Assembly (NCBI RefSeq): GCF_004123845.1
Contig: NZ_NBDP01000019.1
Span: 520,398 to 584,397, forward strand
Direction: 5' to 3'
Length of the DNA: 64,000 nt
Source: Allobosea sp. Tri-44
Lineage (GTDB): Bacteria > Pseudomonadota > Alphaproteobacteria > Rhizobiales > Beijerinckiaceae
Part shown: one piece after another, positions 9,679-17,005 of the stretch
Numbering within the stretch: position 1 is the stretch's first letter
Layout of the letters: each line of letters starts with the position of its first letter
Notes under the pieces: model-generated
What the model was told of the DNA's origin: nothing
Seen by the model: the letters and a program-made list of their open reading frames with translations, nothing else
Database searches by the model: none
Translations under genes and position numbers: made by a program

Positions 9679-10686
9679 TTGCGCATTGCCATGCTGGCGC
9701 CGATCTCCTGGCGCACGCCGCCGCGTCATTATGGCCCATGGGAGCTGGTGACGAGCCTGCTGACCGAGGCGCTGGTGGCGCGCGGCGTCGATGTCACCCT
9801 GTTCGCCACAAGAGACAGTCATACGGCGGGGACCTTGGCCGGCGTCTGCCCTGCACCCTATTCCGAGGATCCGACGATCGACGCCAAGGTCTGGGAGCTG
9901 CTGCATGTCGCCCATGTCTTCGAGCGTGCCGGCGAGTTCGACCTCATCCACAACCAGGCCGATTTCGTGCCGCTCGCCTTCTCGCGTCTGGTCGATACGC
10001 CAGTGGTGACGACGATCCACGGCTTCTCCTCGCCACGCATCCTGCCGGCCTTCAAGGCCCATGAGGACCGCGTCCACTATGTCGCGATCAGCGCCGCCGA
10101 CCGGCATCCCGATCTGCGCTATGCGGCGACGATCCACCACGGCATCCGGATCGAGGATTTCCCGTTCGATCCGGTCGGAAGCGACGACCTGCTCTTCTTC
10201 GGCCGCATCCACCCCGACAAGGGCGCAGCTGAGGCGATCGCCACGGCGCGCGGCGCCGGGCGGCGGCTGGTCATGGCCGGCATCGTCCAGGACCAAGGCT
10301 ATCACGACGCGCAGGTCGCCTCCGCTCTCGCCGGCGAGGACGTCGTCTATCTCGGTCCCGTCGGCGGCAGCGCGCGCACGCATGCGCTCGGTTCGGCCAA
10401 GGCGCTGCTGCATCTGATCAATTTCGAGGAGCCGTTCGGATTGTCGGTCATCGAGGCGCTTGCCTGCGGAACGCCCGTCATCGCCTCCAGGCGCGGTTCG
10501 ATGCCGGAACTGATCGAGCACGGCGTCACCGGCTTCCTGGTCGACAGTGTCGACGAGGCCGTGGCGGCGATCGCGCGCCTCTCCGAGATCGACCGCGCCG
10601 CCTGCCGGGCAGCGGTCGCCGCGCGCTTCACCGTCGACCACATGGCCGATCGTTATCTCGAGCTGTATCGCTCCATCCTCGGATGA
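9679..10686 (+). CDS. GT4-family glycosyltransferase
   Basis: 335 residues from TTG 9679, preceded by GGGAGGG about 9 nt upstream. It has GT-B features: an N-terminal LRIAMLAPISWRTPPRHYG, then LIHNQADFVPLA, VTTIHGFSSP and LFFGRIHPDKGA at the start of the donor-binding domain, and EEPFGLSVIEALACGTPVI with the conserved E-x7-E signature of retaining GT4 enzymes, followed by GSMPELIEHGVTGFLVD. It follows the GH13 gene closely and completes the carbohydrate cluster. Donor and acceptor are unknown. Confidence 0.88.
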   Translation: MRIAMLAPISWRTPPRHYGPWELVTSLLTEALVARGVDVTLFATRDSHTAGTLAGVCPAPYSEDPTIDAKVWELLHVAHVFERAGEFDLIHNQADFVPLAFSRLVDTPVVTTIHGFSSPRILPAFKAHEDRVHYVAISAADRHPDLRYAATIHHGIRIEDFPFDPVGSDDLLFFGRIHPDKGAAEAIATARGAGRRLVMAGIVQDQGYHDAQVASALAGEDVVYLGPVGGSARTHALGSAKALLHLINFEEPFGLSVIEALACGTPVIASRRGSMPELIEHGVTGFLVDSVDEAVAAIARLSEIDRAACRAAVAARFTVDHMADRYLELYRSILG

Positions 10687-11005
10687 GGACCATGTGCTCC
10701 CGGCGGACCGCGACGCGCCGGCCCAACGGGCAGCCGCAAAAGAAACAGCGTGCGCTGTCCTCGGCCCTGGCCTAGGCTGCGCTTCTGCTTCGACATGACT
10801 TGCCTGGATTCGTTCCCAGGCAGCCGCGGCAGCTGCTAGCCGGCCGCGCTGACACGAGCACCTGCTCGCTACCCCTTGCATGACATCTGCGCCCGCAACC
10901 ACGCATGCGCATCGCGATGGGCAACTGCCCCGCGAAGCGCCCAGTTCCGGCCGGTACGACCCGAGAGATCGCGCTCCGCGATCTCCGAACGAGGACTAGA
11001 ACGGC
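10687..11005. other. Intergenic stretch, one hairpin, no convincing gene
   Basis: About 320 nt between the glycosyltransferase and the next small gene. It contains the terminator-like hairpin at 10801-10822. A 27-codon frame at 10691 has a GAGGA-like site, but its arginine-rich product looks random. Confidence 0.5.
10801..10822 (+). terminator. Hairpin after the glycan cluster, possible terminator
   Basis: TGCCTGG and CCAGGCA form a perfect 7-bp stem with an 8-nt loop, 115 nt after the glycosyltransferase stop. There is no U-tract, so it may be a Rho-assisted end or an RNA-stability hairpin. Confidence 0.35.
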
Positions 11006-11137
11006 ATGTCAAAAGGCGAACGACGCGGGAACCGCGAGACCAAAAAGCCGAAGCAGGAAAAGCCGAAAGTTGCAGTCGCAGCTCCCGCCAGCCTTGCCGC
11101 TTCGGTCGTGAAGGCCGCAGCTCCGAAAAGGAAGTAG
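11006..11137 (+). CDS. Very small basic protein, 43 aa
   Basis: ATG at 11006 with GAGGA 10 nt upstream. The product starts MSKGERRGNRETKKPKQEK and ends in an alanine/lysine-rich tail (VVKAAAPKRK). Very short proteins with this MSKG-RxNRExKKPKxEKPK start recur across Hyphomicrobiales as far as I recall, which is the main reason to call it real. Function unknown; the strong positive charge would allow nucleic-acid binding, which is inference. Confidence 0.6.
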   Translation: MSKGERRGNRETKKPKQEKPKVAVAAPASLAASVVKAAAPKRK

Positions 11138-11212
11138 CGGTTTGTGCCCTAGGGCAATGGTCCCTTGGGGTGAGACGCATGCTGCGAGCTTCGACCAACC
11201 GACAGGACAGTG

Positions 11213-11404
11213 ATGATCCGCTTCAAGACGATCGAGCCCAAGCCGGCCGCAAACACCAACAAGCCGGTTATTGCCCCGCAAACGGCAGTCGCGCCGACCG
11301 AACCGGTGCCGGCTGGCGACGATCGAAAGATCGCAATGCAACGACTACGGGACCCGGAGAAGTCCGCGAATCTGCCGTCGGCAGAAAAGCTCGAGCACGA
11401 CTAG
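11213..11404 (+). CDS. Small uncharacterised protein, 63 aa
   Basis: ATG at 11213 with AGGA 5 nt upstream (a GTG at 11210 is in frame). The product starts MIRFKTIEPKP, has a proline/alanine/threonine-rich middle and ends with a charged helix (DDRKIAMQRLRDPEKS). It ends overlapping, tail to tail, with the DUF1488 gene on the other strand. Function unknown. Confidence 0.45.
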   Translation: MIRFKTIEPKPAANTNKPVIAPQTAVAPTEPVPAGDDRKIAMQRLRDPEKSANLPSAEKLEHD

Positions 11405-11664
11405 AAATCGGAAGCCGTCAATCGATGGTAGCTCTGGCGCTTGCGGGAATAAGCTGCCCCGGCGGCCTTCTGAATGGCAGCAAGATGCCCATCATACGCT
11501 CTCAGGGTCGACGCTTCGTCCGGACCGGCTGAAGCGTCGATGCCGTGCAGCGCCGCGAGCTCGACCTCGAATGCAATCTCCAGAGCGGAATCGGAACCCC
11601 AGAAACAGACGCAGTTCCGCGCGGCGTCATACCGTCGGATCGGATTGGGGAAATGGAGGCTCAT
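11401..11664 (-). CDS. DUF1488-type protein, 87 aa
   Basis: The N-terminus MSLHFPNPIRRYDAARN, then CVCFWGSDSALEIAFEVE, matches the pattern of DUF1488 proteins: a short FPNPxRxYD opening, an FWG motif, and conserved acidic residues. The biological role of the family is not established. The ATG at 11664 has GAGGAT upstream. The next gene on this strand starts 490 nt away, so it is probably transcribed alone. Confidence 0.75.
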   Translation of the reverse strand: MSLHFPNPIRRYDAARNCVCFWGSDSALEIAFEVELAALHGIDASAGPDEASTLRAYDGHLAAIQKAAGAAYSRKRQSYHRLTASDF

Positions 11665-11801
11665 AGGATCATCCTCGATGGGGGCTGATCGAATTCAGGC
11701 ATATCGTCGGTAGGTTGCGATCTTTGTCGCGCGACGCTGAGAACGCATTTCGCGCGACAAGAAACCGCCCGGTCTCAGTGCCGCGCGACTGGCGAGCAAT
11801 C

Positions 11802-12155
11802 TTAGGTTTTCGGAATGCCGAGAGCTGCCGCGCAGGCCTTGGCTACATCCGAATCGGGTGATGAGCTGCCCGGCATCGTCGCCCAGCCGCCTTTCGCGAT
11901 GAAATCACCCTGTTGCCAGGAGCTGATCTTCTTGAGTTCGACGAGCTGTTCGGTCGCATTGTTCTGCTGCTGGAACCTCACCACGCAGATCGGCGAGAGA
12001 GCCGCAACAAGGGCGGTATTCGAGCGTGCCTTGGCTTCTCGTTCCGCTGTGCTCTGTGTCACCCAGCCGCCCCAGGTGAAACCGATGACGGCGAGTGCAA
12101 CAGCCCCGCCGACGGCGCCCCAGGCGGCCGGTTTCAGTTCTGCTGGAATTTTCAT
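11802..12155 (-). CDS. Uncharacterised membrane-anchored protein, 117 aa
   Basis: ATG at 12155, just after GGAAAG. The first residues (MKIPAELKPAAWGAVGGAVA) lead into a hydrophobic stretch of about 20 residues (LAVIGFTWGGWVT) that could anchor the protein. A soluble part follows with two cysteines (SPICVV and KACAAALG) and many glutamines and asparagines. I recall homologous hypothetical proteins in alphaproteobacteria with the same GGWVT motif. The frame is open further upstream, but that sequence does not look like protein. Confidence 0.65.
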   Translation of the reverse strand: MKIPAELKPAAWGAVGGAVALAVIGFTWGGWVTQSTAEREAKARSNTALVAALSPICVVRFQQQNNATEQLVELKKISSWQQGDFIAKGGWATMPGSSSPDSDVAKACAAALGIPKT

Positions 12156-12372
12156 GATGTCGGACTTTCCGAACCGGAAGAAAATCTTCCGAAGAGCACG
12201 ATAACATATTCCGGATGAGGGGCGGTTATATTTTAATCGAGTTCCATTTATGCCTCGCCAGAGTCGAAATTCGAGAAATCGAGGAAGTTGTGATGTTTTA
12301 CTTTGTGCCAGATACCCCCTCATCCGGCGTTCCGGCTTATGGTGTGCGCCACAAGCGAGACGCACCGCTTAA

Positions 12373-12780
12373 TCAGACTGCCGGAAAGCGGACCTTCGTA
12401 ACGTCGGGAAAGGGCCAAATGTGTTGAAAAAGCCGCCGCAATACCTCGGGCGAAATCAATCGGCTCGGGCGTAGAAATTTGGTCTCCAATGCGAAGGACT
12501 CATTGGCTTGCGAGAGCGTTTCCTGGGATTGTGAGGAATTTCCTTCTCCACCGGGTGATGCTGCTGCTTGATTTTCTCGCCACTCGGGGTTTCCGAGCAG
12601 AACGCAAGGCCCCCGGTTCCACGCCCAAAGCCCCTGCGATCTGGCCAGTATGACGCTAGCGGAGACGTCCGCCCGCTCGATCGCCCCTGCGTAGGGACCC
12701 GCTCATGCCGGCGCACTCGGCAAGTTTCTCCTGCGTCAGCCGGCACACGCTCTGCAAACGCCGCAAATCAACGCAAGAAA
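12373..12780 (-). pseudogene. Decayed XRE-family helix-turn-helix regulator
   Basis: Pieces of one gene can be read in successive frames of the minus strand: RRLQSVCRLTQEKLAECAGMS, then AIERADVSASVIL, then GQIAGALGVEPGAL, then LLGNPEWRENQAAASPGG and onward to a stop at 12373. Together they spell a typical XRE repressor-like HTH domain and tail, but at least three frameshifts break it and no start codon is obvious. It lies next to tRNA-Arg, just outside the island, and may be left over from an earlier insertion. Confidence 0.6.
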
Positions 12781-12908
12781 ATCCAGATCATGCACACGCG
12801 CCGGTCGAATTTTTTCTCTGCCCTGTCGAGCCCGTGCTGAACCAATAGCGCCGCGCGATCCTTCGTGCCGACGGCGCTTTTATAAAGCATTGGTTTATCT
12901 CGGTAAAA

Positions 12909-12985
12909 TGGCGCGCCCGACACGATTCGAACGTGTGACCTTTGCCTTCGGAGGGCAACGCTCTATCCAGCTGAGCTACGGGCGC
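12909..12985 (-). tRNA. tRNA-Arg (anticodon CCG)
   Basis: 77 nt including an encoded CCA end. On the minus strand the acceptor strands GCGCCCG and CGGGCGC pair perfectly; the D stem is GCTC/GAGC, the anticodon stem TTGCC/GGCAA with loop CTCCGAA (anticodon CCG), and the T stem ACACG/CGTGT with loop TTCGAAT. The 5' half from the anticodon loop outward lies inside the 65-bp repeat that bounds the genomic island, so that half and the upstream region were probably supplied by the integrated element. Confidence 0.95.
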
Positions 12986-13010
12986 TTTCCGTGGAGGCTG
13001 GATAGCTGAT
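12946..13010. repeat. attL: left 65-bp direct repeat of the genomic island
   Basis: This segment is identical over 65 of 65 bases to 33199-33263. It covers the 5' half of tRNA-Arg(CCG) from the anticodon loop and 25 bp upstream of the gene. Beyond it the two ends are still partly similar at the same spacing (GCTTCGGCAA after 7 unmatched bases), so the element carried a diverged version of the tRNA upstream region. Confidence 0.9.
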
Positions 13011-13060
13011 CCCAGCTGCTTCGGCAACGAGGGAATTTGCGACGAAGCGAAGATGGGTCA

Positions 13061-13098
13061 GGTAAAGGTCGCGCGTTCGAATCGTGTCGGGTGCGCCG
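13061..13098 (+). repeat. Fragment of a tRNA-Arg 3' half, opposite orientation to the intact tRNA
   Basis: On the plus strand, 33 of 38 bases match the 3' half of the adjacent tRNA-Arg, including the T loop GTTCGAATC and the acceptor strand CGGGTGC, and it ends CCG instead of CCA. The 5' half is missing. It lies 75 bp inside the left end of the island, pointing away from the intact tRNA. It is probably a relic attachment site from another integration event. Confidence 0.65.
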
Positions 13099-13158
13099 CG
13101 GCTGTGGCTGGGCTCCGAAGCTACTCGGGTGGCGAACCCGCAGGCCGTCGCGACGTTG

Positions 13159-14085
13159 CTATCTCCACCTATCCCCGCGTGGTTCATAAGGCTTCATCCA
13201 GCTATTGCCCGGAGAGACTTTCAAACCGTCGGCCTGATAACCCTGTAAACGGAAGGCCTCGCGGTTCTGCTTGGCTATTTCCCGAGCGGCAGACCAGCGG
13301 CCTCCTTCGAGCAACCGCCAAATTTCCGGGTGTATAGAGATCTCAACGTCGGCTAGCTCCGCTTCGGATGCCATTGGGCCCGATGAAGACTCGGTTGCGA
13401 GGCTTAAAGCAGGCTCATAGTAATATCGCCACTCCCCGTCTGGTCGCGGCAATTCAATTGGTATCGCTGTCTTCGGGTCTGGATCCTTCCAGAAAAACTC
13501 AAGAACATCAGGATTGAAGAAAGCGAAAGAACCGATATTCATTGAGCAATTCTGATTTCCAATTGAAATTAACCTCAAAGCCTGAAATTTTGCTTTATTT
13601 TTATCTGATTGTGATGGTGCAGCTGAGCGCCCTTTGCTCTCGAAGGCGTGCCAGCGCCCGCTAACATCTTCACCTACGAGATCCGGCCGGGACCTGCCAA
13701 GAATCGCAGGGTTAAGGTGCTCGCGGAATACGTCTAGATGTAGCAGCCAAGGCGTGGCTAGAAGCCTCGAAGCGAAAAGCTTGCAAAGCGTCATGCCCAG
13801 GAAGTAGCTCACCATGCCCTTCTCGGTCGGATCGAGTGCGGCAAAGGCGTCCGTGCGCCTCAGGTGCAAACTCCAATCCTGCTCCACCGCCATTCGGATT
13901 AGCGCTAAGCGGAAGATGGCCTCGTGAAAGGACGAGGGGCCATGCCGAAACACATGGTAGGCGCTAGGGCGGCCGAGTGTGATCGCAGCCCAGAGAATTT
14001 CGCTCCAGGATGTTTCCAAGGTTCCACAGCGAAAGGTGTATGAGGTTGGAAACGCCTGGCTGGTGAATTCGATCCGCAGCGTCAC
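13159..14085 (-). CDS. Uncharacterised protein coupled to hsdS, PD-(D/E)XK-like motif
   Basis: 308 residues from a GTG at 14085 that overlaps the hsdS stop codon (GTGA), so it is the last gene of the hsd operon. I do not recognise the family. Around residues 133-152 it reads RPDLVGEDV then RWHAFESKGRS: Asp135, Glu149 and Lys151 give the D-x13-E-x-K spacing of PD-(D/E)XK nucleases, and Glu55 could be an additional metal ligand. The N-terminal 120 residues are mostly helical. By position it may be a restriction accessory factor, a nuclease, or a sensor of foreign DNA. Some codon use looks less GC-biased than in flanking core genes. Confidence 0.8.
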   Translation of the reverse strand: MTLRIEFTSQAFPTSYTFRCGTLETSWSEILWAAITLGRPSAYHVFRHGPSSFHEAIFRLALIRMAVEQDWSLHLRRTDAFAALDPTEKGMVSYFLGMTLCKLFASRLLATPWLLHLDVFREHLNPAILGRSRPDLVGEDVSGRWHAFESKGRSAAPSQSDKNKAKFQALRLISIGNQNCSMNIGSFAFFNPDVLEFFWKDPDPKTAIPIELPRPDGEWRYYYEPALSLATESSSGPMASEAELADVEISIHPEIWRLLEGGRWSAAREIAKQNREAFRLQGYQADGLKVSPGNSWMKPYEPRGDRWR

Positions 14086-15551
14086 TCTGCAGCCTCGAGG
14101 CGGCTTGCTTCTCCGGGCATCAGCGCTTCAGCCAGCAGCGCGTCCAACAGCTGACGACGGTGGCCGACGACGGAGGCTAAGCCCCCCTCTAGTCGGTCGC
14201 AGAGTGCCATCAGTGCACCGACCTTGGCGACGATGCGGTGCTGGTCGGCGAGTGGTGGAACGAAAATTTTGGCCGCCTCAACCTGCTTCGAGGAAATATG
14301 CGGAACGCCGTTGCTGCGGCCGGGGTCTATCTGGTCGTTGAAGTGCGGAGAGTTGATCCAGAGGAACAGGTAGTCGTCATCGAGACCTGGCGAGGCCTCG
14401 ATGAACCTGCCCACGCGTTGAAGCAGAAGCGAGGGCAGGTCGTCAGCACTTACGCGGGCCACCTTTGTTCCGGTTGTGATGAAAGGTCTGTCTAGCGTTA
14501 GCACTATGTCGCCTTCGTTGAGCCTAAAGCGCCCGAACTCGGATAGGCGAGCTTCTGGCAGGTGGACAACGTCGTTCCAGCGGATTTCGTCGTGTCCAAT
14601 GTTCGCATTGCGGAGAAGGCGCACGCCCGATTTTGAGAACCAACTGCTTTTGAAGGCGTAGCCGTTTTGGAGCGTTCGATAATCGCCAACCGAAGCAGCT
14701 TTGGCCGTCGTGCCCTCTACCAGTTTGCCGCGCACGGCGAGGTTGAGAATGGTCTGGCGCAGCGCCTTGATCTGGTCGGGACGCACCGTCAGCGCCGGCA
14801 CCGCGTCAAGGGCGAAGCGGGCATCGGCCTGAAAGGTCTCGGGATCGGGCGCGTTGAGGCGGGAGAAGGTCGCCGCCGCCAGCCGATCCCGCGTCGCCTC
14901 GCGGCTTGTCCGCGCCGCCTCCAGCCGATCGCACAGGCCCATCAACTCATCGACCTTGGCGGCGATGCGGTGCTGTTCGGCGAGCGGTGGGAGGGCGATG
15001 ATCTGATCGTATGCCTCAGAACGGCTTAAGCCGGGTTTCACGCCCTTTCCGAGCTTATCCAGATCGAGAGCCGCAAGCGCGTTCAACATAAACCGAAGAT
15101 CGAGAAATGAAGGGGCTTCGACGAAGTAGGCAACGTCAGTTGTCCACGATGGGCCGTCGCAAAGGTTCAAGGCACCAGCCGATCCCTTGCGACCTACGAT
15201 GATCGAAGGACGCATTGTCAGGGGTTCAACCGTGAACCCGACGATCCCATTTGAACCGAACACAGGCACCGGGCCTTCTTCCGATCGTTCGGCCGCCTTT
15301 AAGCCCTTGCCGTATTGAAACTCTAGAATCGAACCGATCTTGGCCCGACGCCATCCTTGCGGCAGACCGACTTGGTCCAGCTTCACGTTGGCGATCCGTT
15401 TCAGCAGTTCCGATGCCAGTTCGTCGTTCGGGTCTTGCGGCACGAGTTTGCCGCGCACCGCCAGATCGAGAATGAAGCGGCGTAGCCTCCCGATCGCGTC
15501 GGGCGCGTCGGCGACCTTCTCGTAATGCGCCAGCAGCCGTTCGGCGTTCAT
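14082..15551 (-). CDS. hsdS: Type I restriction-modification specificity subunit
   Basis: 489 residues. The ATG at 15551 overlaps the hsdM stop (ATGA); a longer in-frame extension lies inside hsdM and is rejected. The HsdS plan is visible: an N-terminal helix (RLLAHYEKVADAPDAI), a first target-recognition domain, a central conserved region (LPPLAEQHRIAAKVDELMGL), a second target-recognition domain and a similar distal repeat (VPPLADQHRIVAKVGALMAL). The two nearly identical segments are the helical spacers that set the distance between half-sites. The subunit directs the HsdM/HsdR complex to a bipartite sequence that cannot be predicted here. It appears intact. Confidence 0.95.
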   Translation of the reverse strand: MNAERLLAHYEKVADAPDAIGRLRRFILDLAVRGKLVPQDPNDELASELLKRIANVKLDQVGLPQGWRRAKIGSILEFQYGKGLKAAERSEEGPVPVFGSNGIVGFTVEPLTMRPSIIVGRKGSAGALNLCDGPSWTTDVAYFVEAPSFLDLRFMLNALAALDLDKLGKGVKPGLSRSEAYDQIIALPPLAEQHRIAAKVDELMGLCDRLEAARTSREATRDRLAAATFSRLNAPDPETFQADARFALDAVPALTVRPDQIKALRQTILNLAVRGKLVEGTTAKAASVGDYRTLQNGYAFKSSWFSKSGVRLLRNANIGHDEIRWNDVVHLPEARLSEFGRFRLNEGDIVLTLDRPFITTGTKVARVSADDLPSLLLQRVGRFIEASPGLDDDYLFLWINSPHFNDQIDPGRSNGVPHISSKQVEAAKIFVPPLADQHRIVAKVGALMALCDRLEGGLASVVGHRRQLLDALLAEALMPGEASRLEAAE

Positions 15552-17002
15552 CGTGCCAGCGCCTCGGCGAGGATCGCCTTCAACTGGTCGCGATACGTCG
15601 CCGTCTCGGCTTCGGCGGCGGCGAGGTCGGCCAGCAGCATTTCCGGGTCGCCGTGATCGTCGGCCACTGCGTGCGGGTTCTTGATGTCGAGATTGTAACG
15701 GCGCGCCTTCACCTCCTCGGCGGTGACGCGCCAGGCTTGCGGCGTCTCCTCGCGGCCCTTTCGCTCCTTGCCGCCCCACCAGTCGATGCAGCCCTGGAAA
15801 TGCTCCAGCCGGATCGGCTTAGTCATCGAATAAGCTTTCTGGCCGTCCGGCACGCGGTGCTCGTAGAACCAGATGTCGCGCGTGGGCGCGCCCTTCTCGA
15901 AGAACAGCAAATTGGTGCCAATCGAGGCATAGGGCTTGAACACGGAGTTGGGCAGGCGGACGATGGTGTGGAGGTTGCACTCCTCCATCAGGTGCTCCTT
16001 CAGCCGCGTCTTGACGCCCTCGCCGAACAGCGTGCCATCCGGCAGCACCACGGCGGCGCGGCCGTCGCTTTTGAGGAGGCGCACGATCAACGCCAGGAAC
16101 AGATCGGCAGTTTCTTTGGTGCGGAAGGTCGGGAAATTGTTCTCGATCCCATCTTCCTCGCGCCCGCCGAAGGGCGGGTTGGTGACGACGACATCGACGC
16201 GTTCGTCCTTGCTCCACGAAATCAGCGGCCGCGCCAGCGTGTTGTCGTGGCGCACGAAACTTGGGTCCTCGATGCCGTGCAGCAGCATGTTGGTGACGCA
16301 GAGCATGTGCGGAAGCTGCTTCTTCTCCACCGCGCGCAATGCCCCCTGCATGGCCTCGCGCTGTTTCGGCGTGCGGATGTATTTCTTCTCCATGTGATTG
16401 ATGGCACAGGTCAGGAAGCCACCCGTGCCGCAGGCCGGATCGAACAGGATTTCACCCGGGCGCGGGTCGATGCGGTCGACCATGAAGGCGGTCACGGCGC
16501 GCGGCGTGTAATATTCGCCGGCATTGCCGGCCGATTGTAGGTCGTTGAGCAGCTGCTCGTAGAACTCACCGAAGTGGCGCCGCTCGTCGAGATTGTTGAA
16601 ATCGACGTCGTTGATCTTGTTGACCACCTGCCGCAGCAACTGGCCGGATTTCATGTAGTTATAGGCATCCTCGAACACGTCGCGCACCACGCGGCGGCGA
16701 TCGCCGGGCTGGAGCGAAACCTGCAAGCCCTTCAGCGCCGGGAACAGTTCGTCGTTGATGAAATCCAGTAGCGCCTGCCCGGTGATGCCCTCCGGGTCTG
16801 CGGCCCAGTTGCGCCATTGGAATTTTTCAGAGATTGGCGCCCGGTAGCCATCCCTTGTCAGTTCGAGTTCCTGATCCTGGTCGTCGATGATCTTGAGGAA
16901 GAACAGCCAGGTGAGCTGACTGATGCGCTGCGCATCCCCATCGACACCCACGTCCTGGCGCATGATGTCCTGAATGGATTTGACGGTGGGTCGGACGATC
17001 AT
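15548..17002 (-). CDS. hsdM: Type I restriction-modification DNA methyltransferase subunit
   Basis: 484 residues. HsdM transfers a methyl group from S-adenosylmethionine to the N6 of adenine. Visible motifs are the SAM-binding DPACGTGGF (residues 188-196) and the catalytic NPPF (275-278). The N-terminal helical domain (VKSIQDIMRQDVGVDGDAQR) is as expected. It starts 3 nt after the hsdR stop and overlaps hsdS by 4 nt, so hsdR-hsdM-hsdS is one transcript. Length is normal and both motifs are intact, so the methylase is probably active. Confidence 0.96.
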   Translation of the reverse strand: MIVRPTVKSIQDIMRQDVGVDGDAQRISQLTWLFFLKIIDDQDQELELTRDGYRAPISEKFQWRNWAADPEGITGQALLDFINDELFPALKGLQVSLQPGDRRRVVRDVFEDAYNYMKSGQLLRQVVNKINDVDFNNLDERRHFGEFYEQLLNDLQSAGNAGEYYTPRAVTAFMVDRIDPRPGEILFDPACGTGGFLTCAINHMEKKYIRTPKQREAMQGALRAVEKKQLPHMLCVTNMLLHGIEDPSFVRHDNTLARPLISWSKDERVDVVVTNPPFGGREEDGIENNFPTFRTKETADLFLALIVRLLKSDGRAAVVLPDGTLFGEGVKTRLKEHLMEECNLHTIVRLPNSVFKPYASIGTNLLFFEKGAPTRDIWFYEHRVPDGQKAYSMTKPIRLEHFQGCIDWWGGKERKGREETPQAWRVTAEEVKARRYNLDIKNPHAVADDHGDPEMLLADLAAAEAETATYRDQLKAILAEALAR

Positions 17003-17005
17003 AGG

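Noticed and set aside
9598..10902. Long minus-strand open frame opposite the second glycosyltransferase
   Set aside because: Antisense shadow of a GT4 gene with clear motifs; its own translation lacks domains.
12963..13187. Minus-strand frame over the tRNA and island boundary (GAPDTIRTRDLYL-type peptide)
   Set aside because: This is the familiar false protein made by translating across tRNA genes.
15653..16540. Plus-strand open frame opposite hsdM
   Set aside because: Antisense to the methyltransferase gene, without family motifs.
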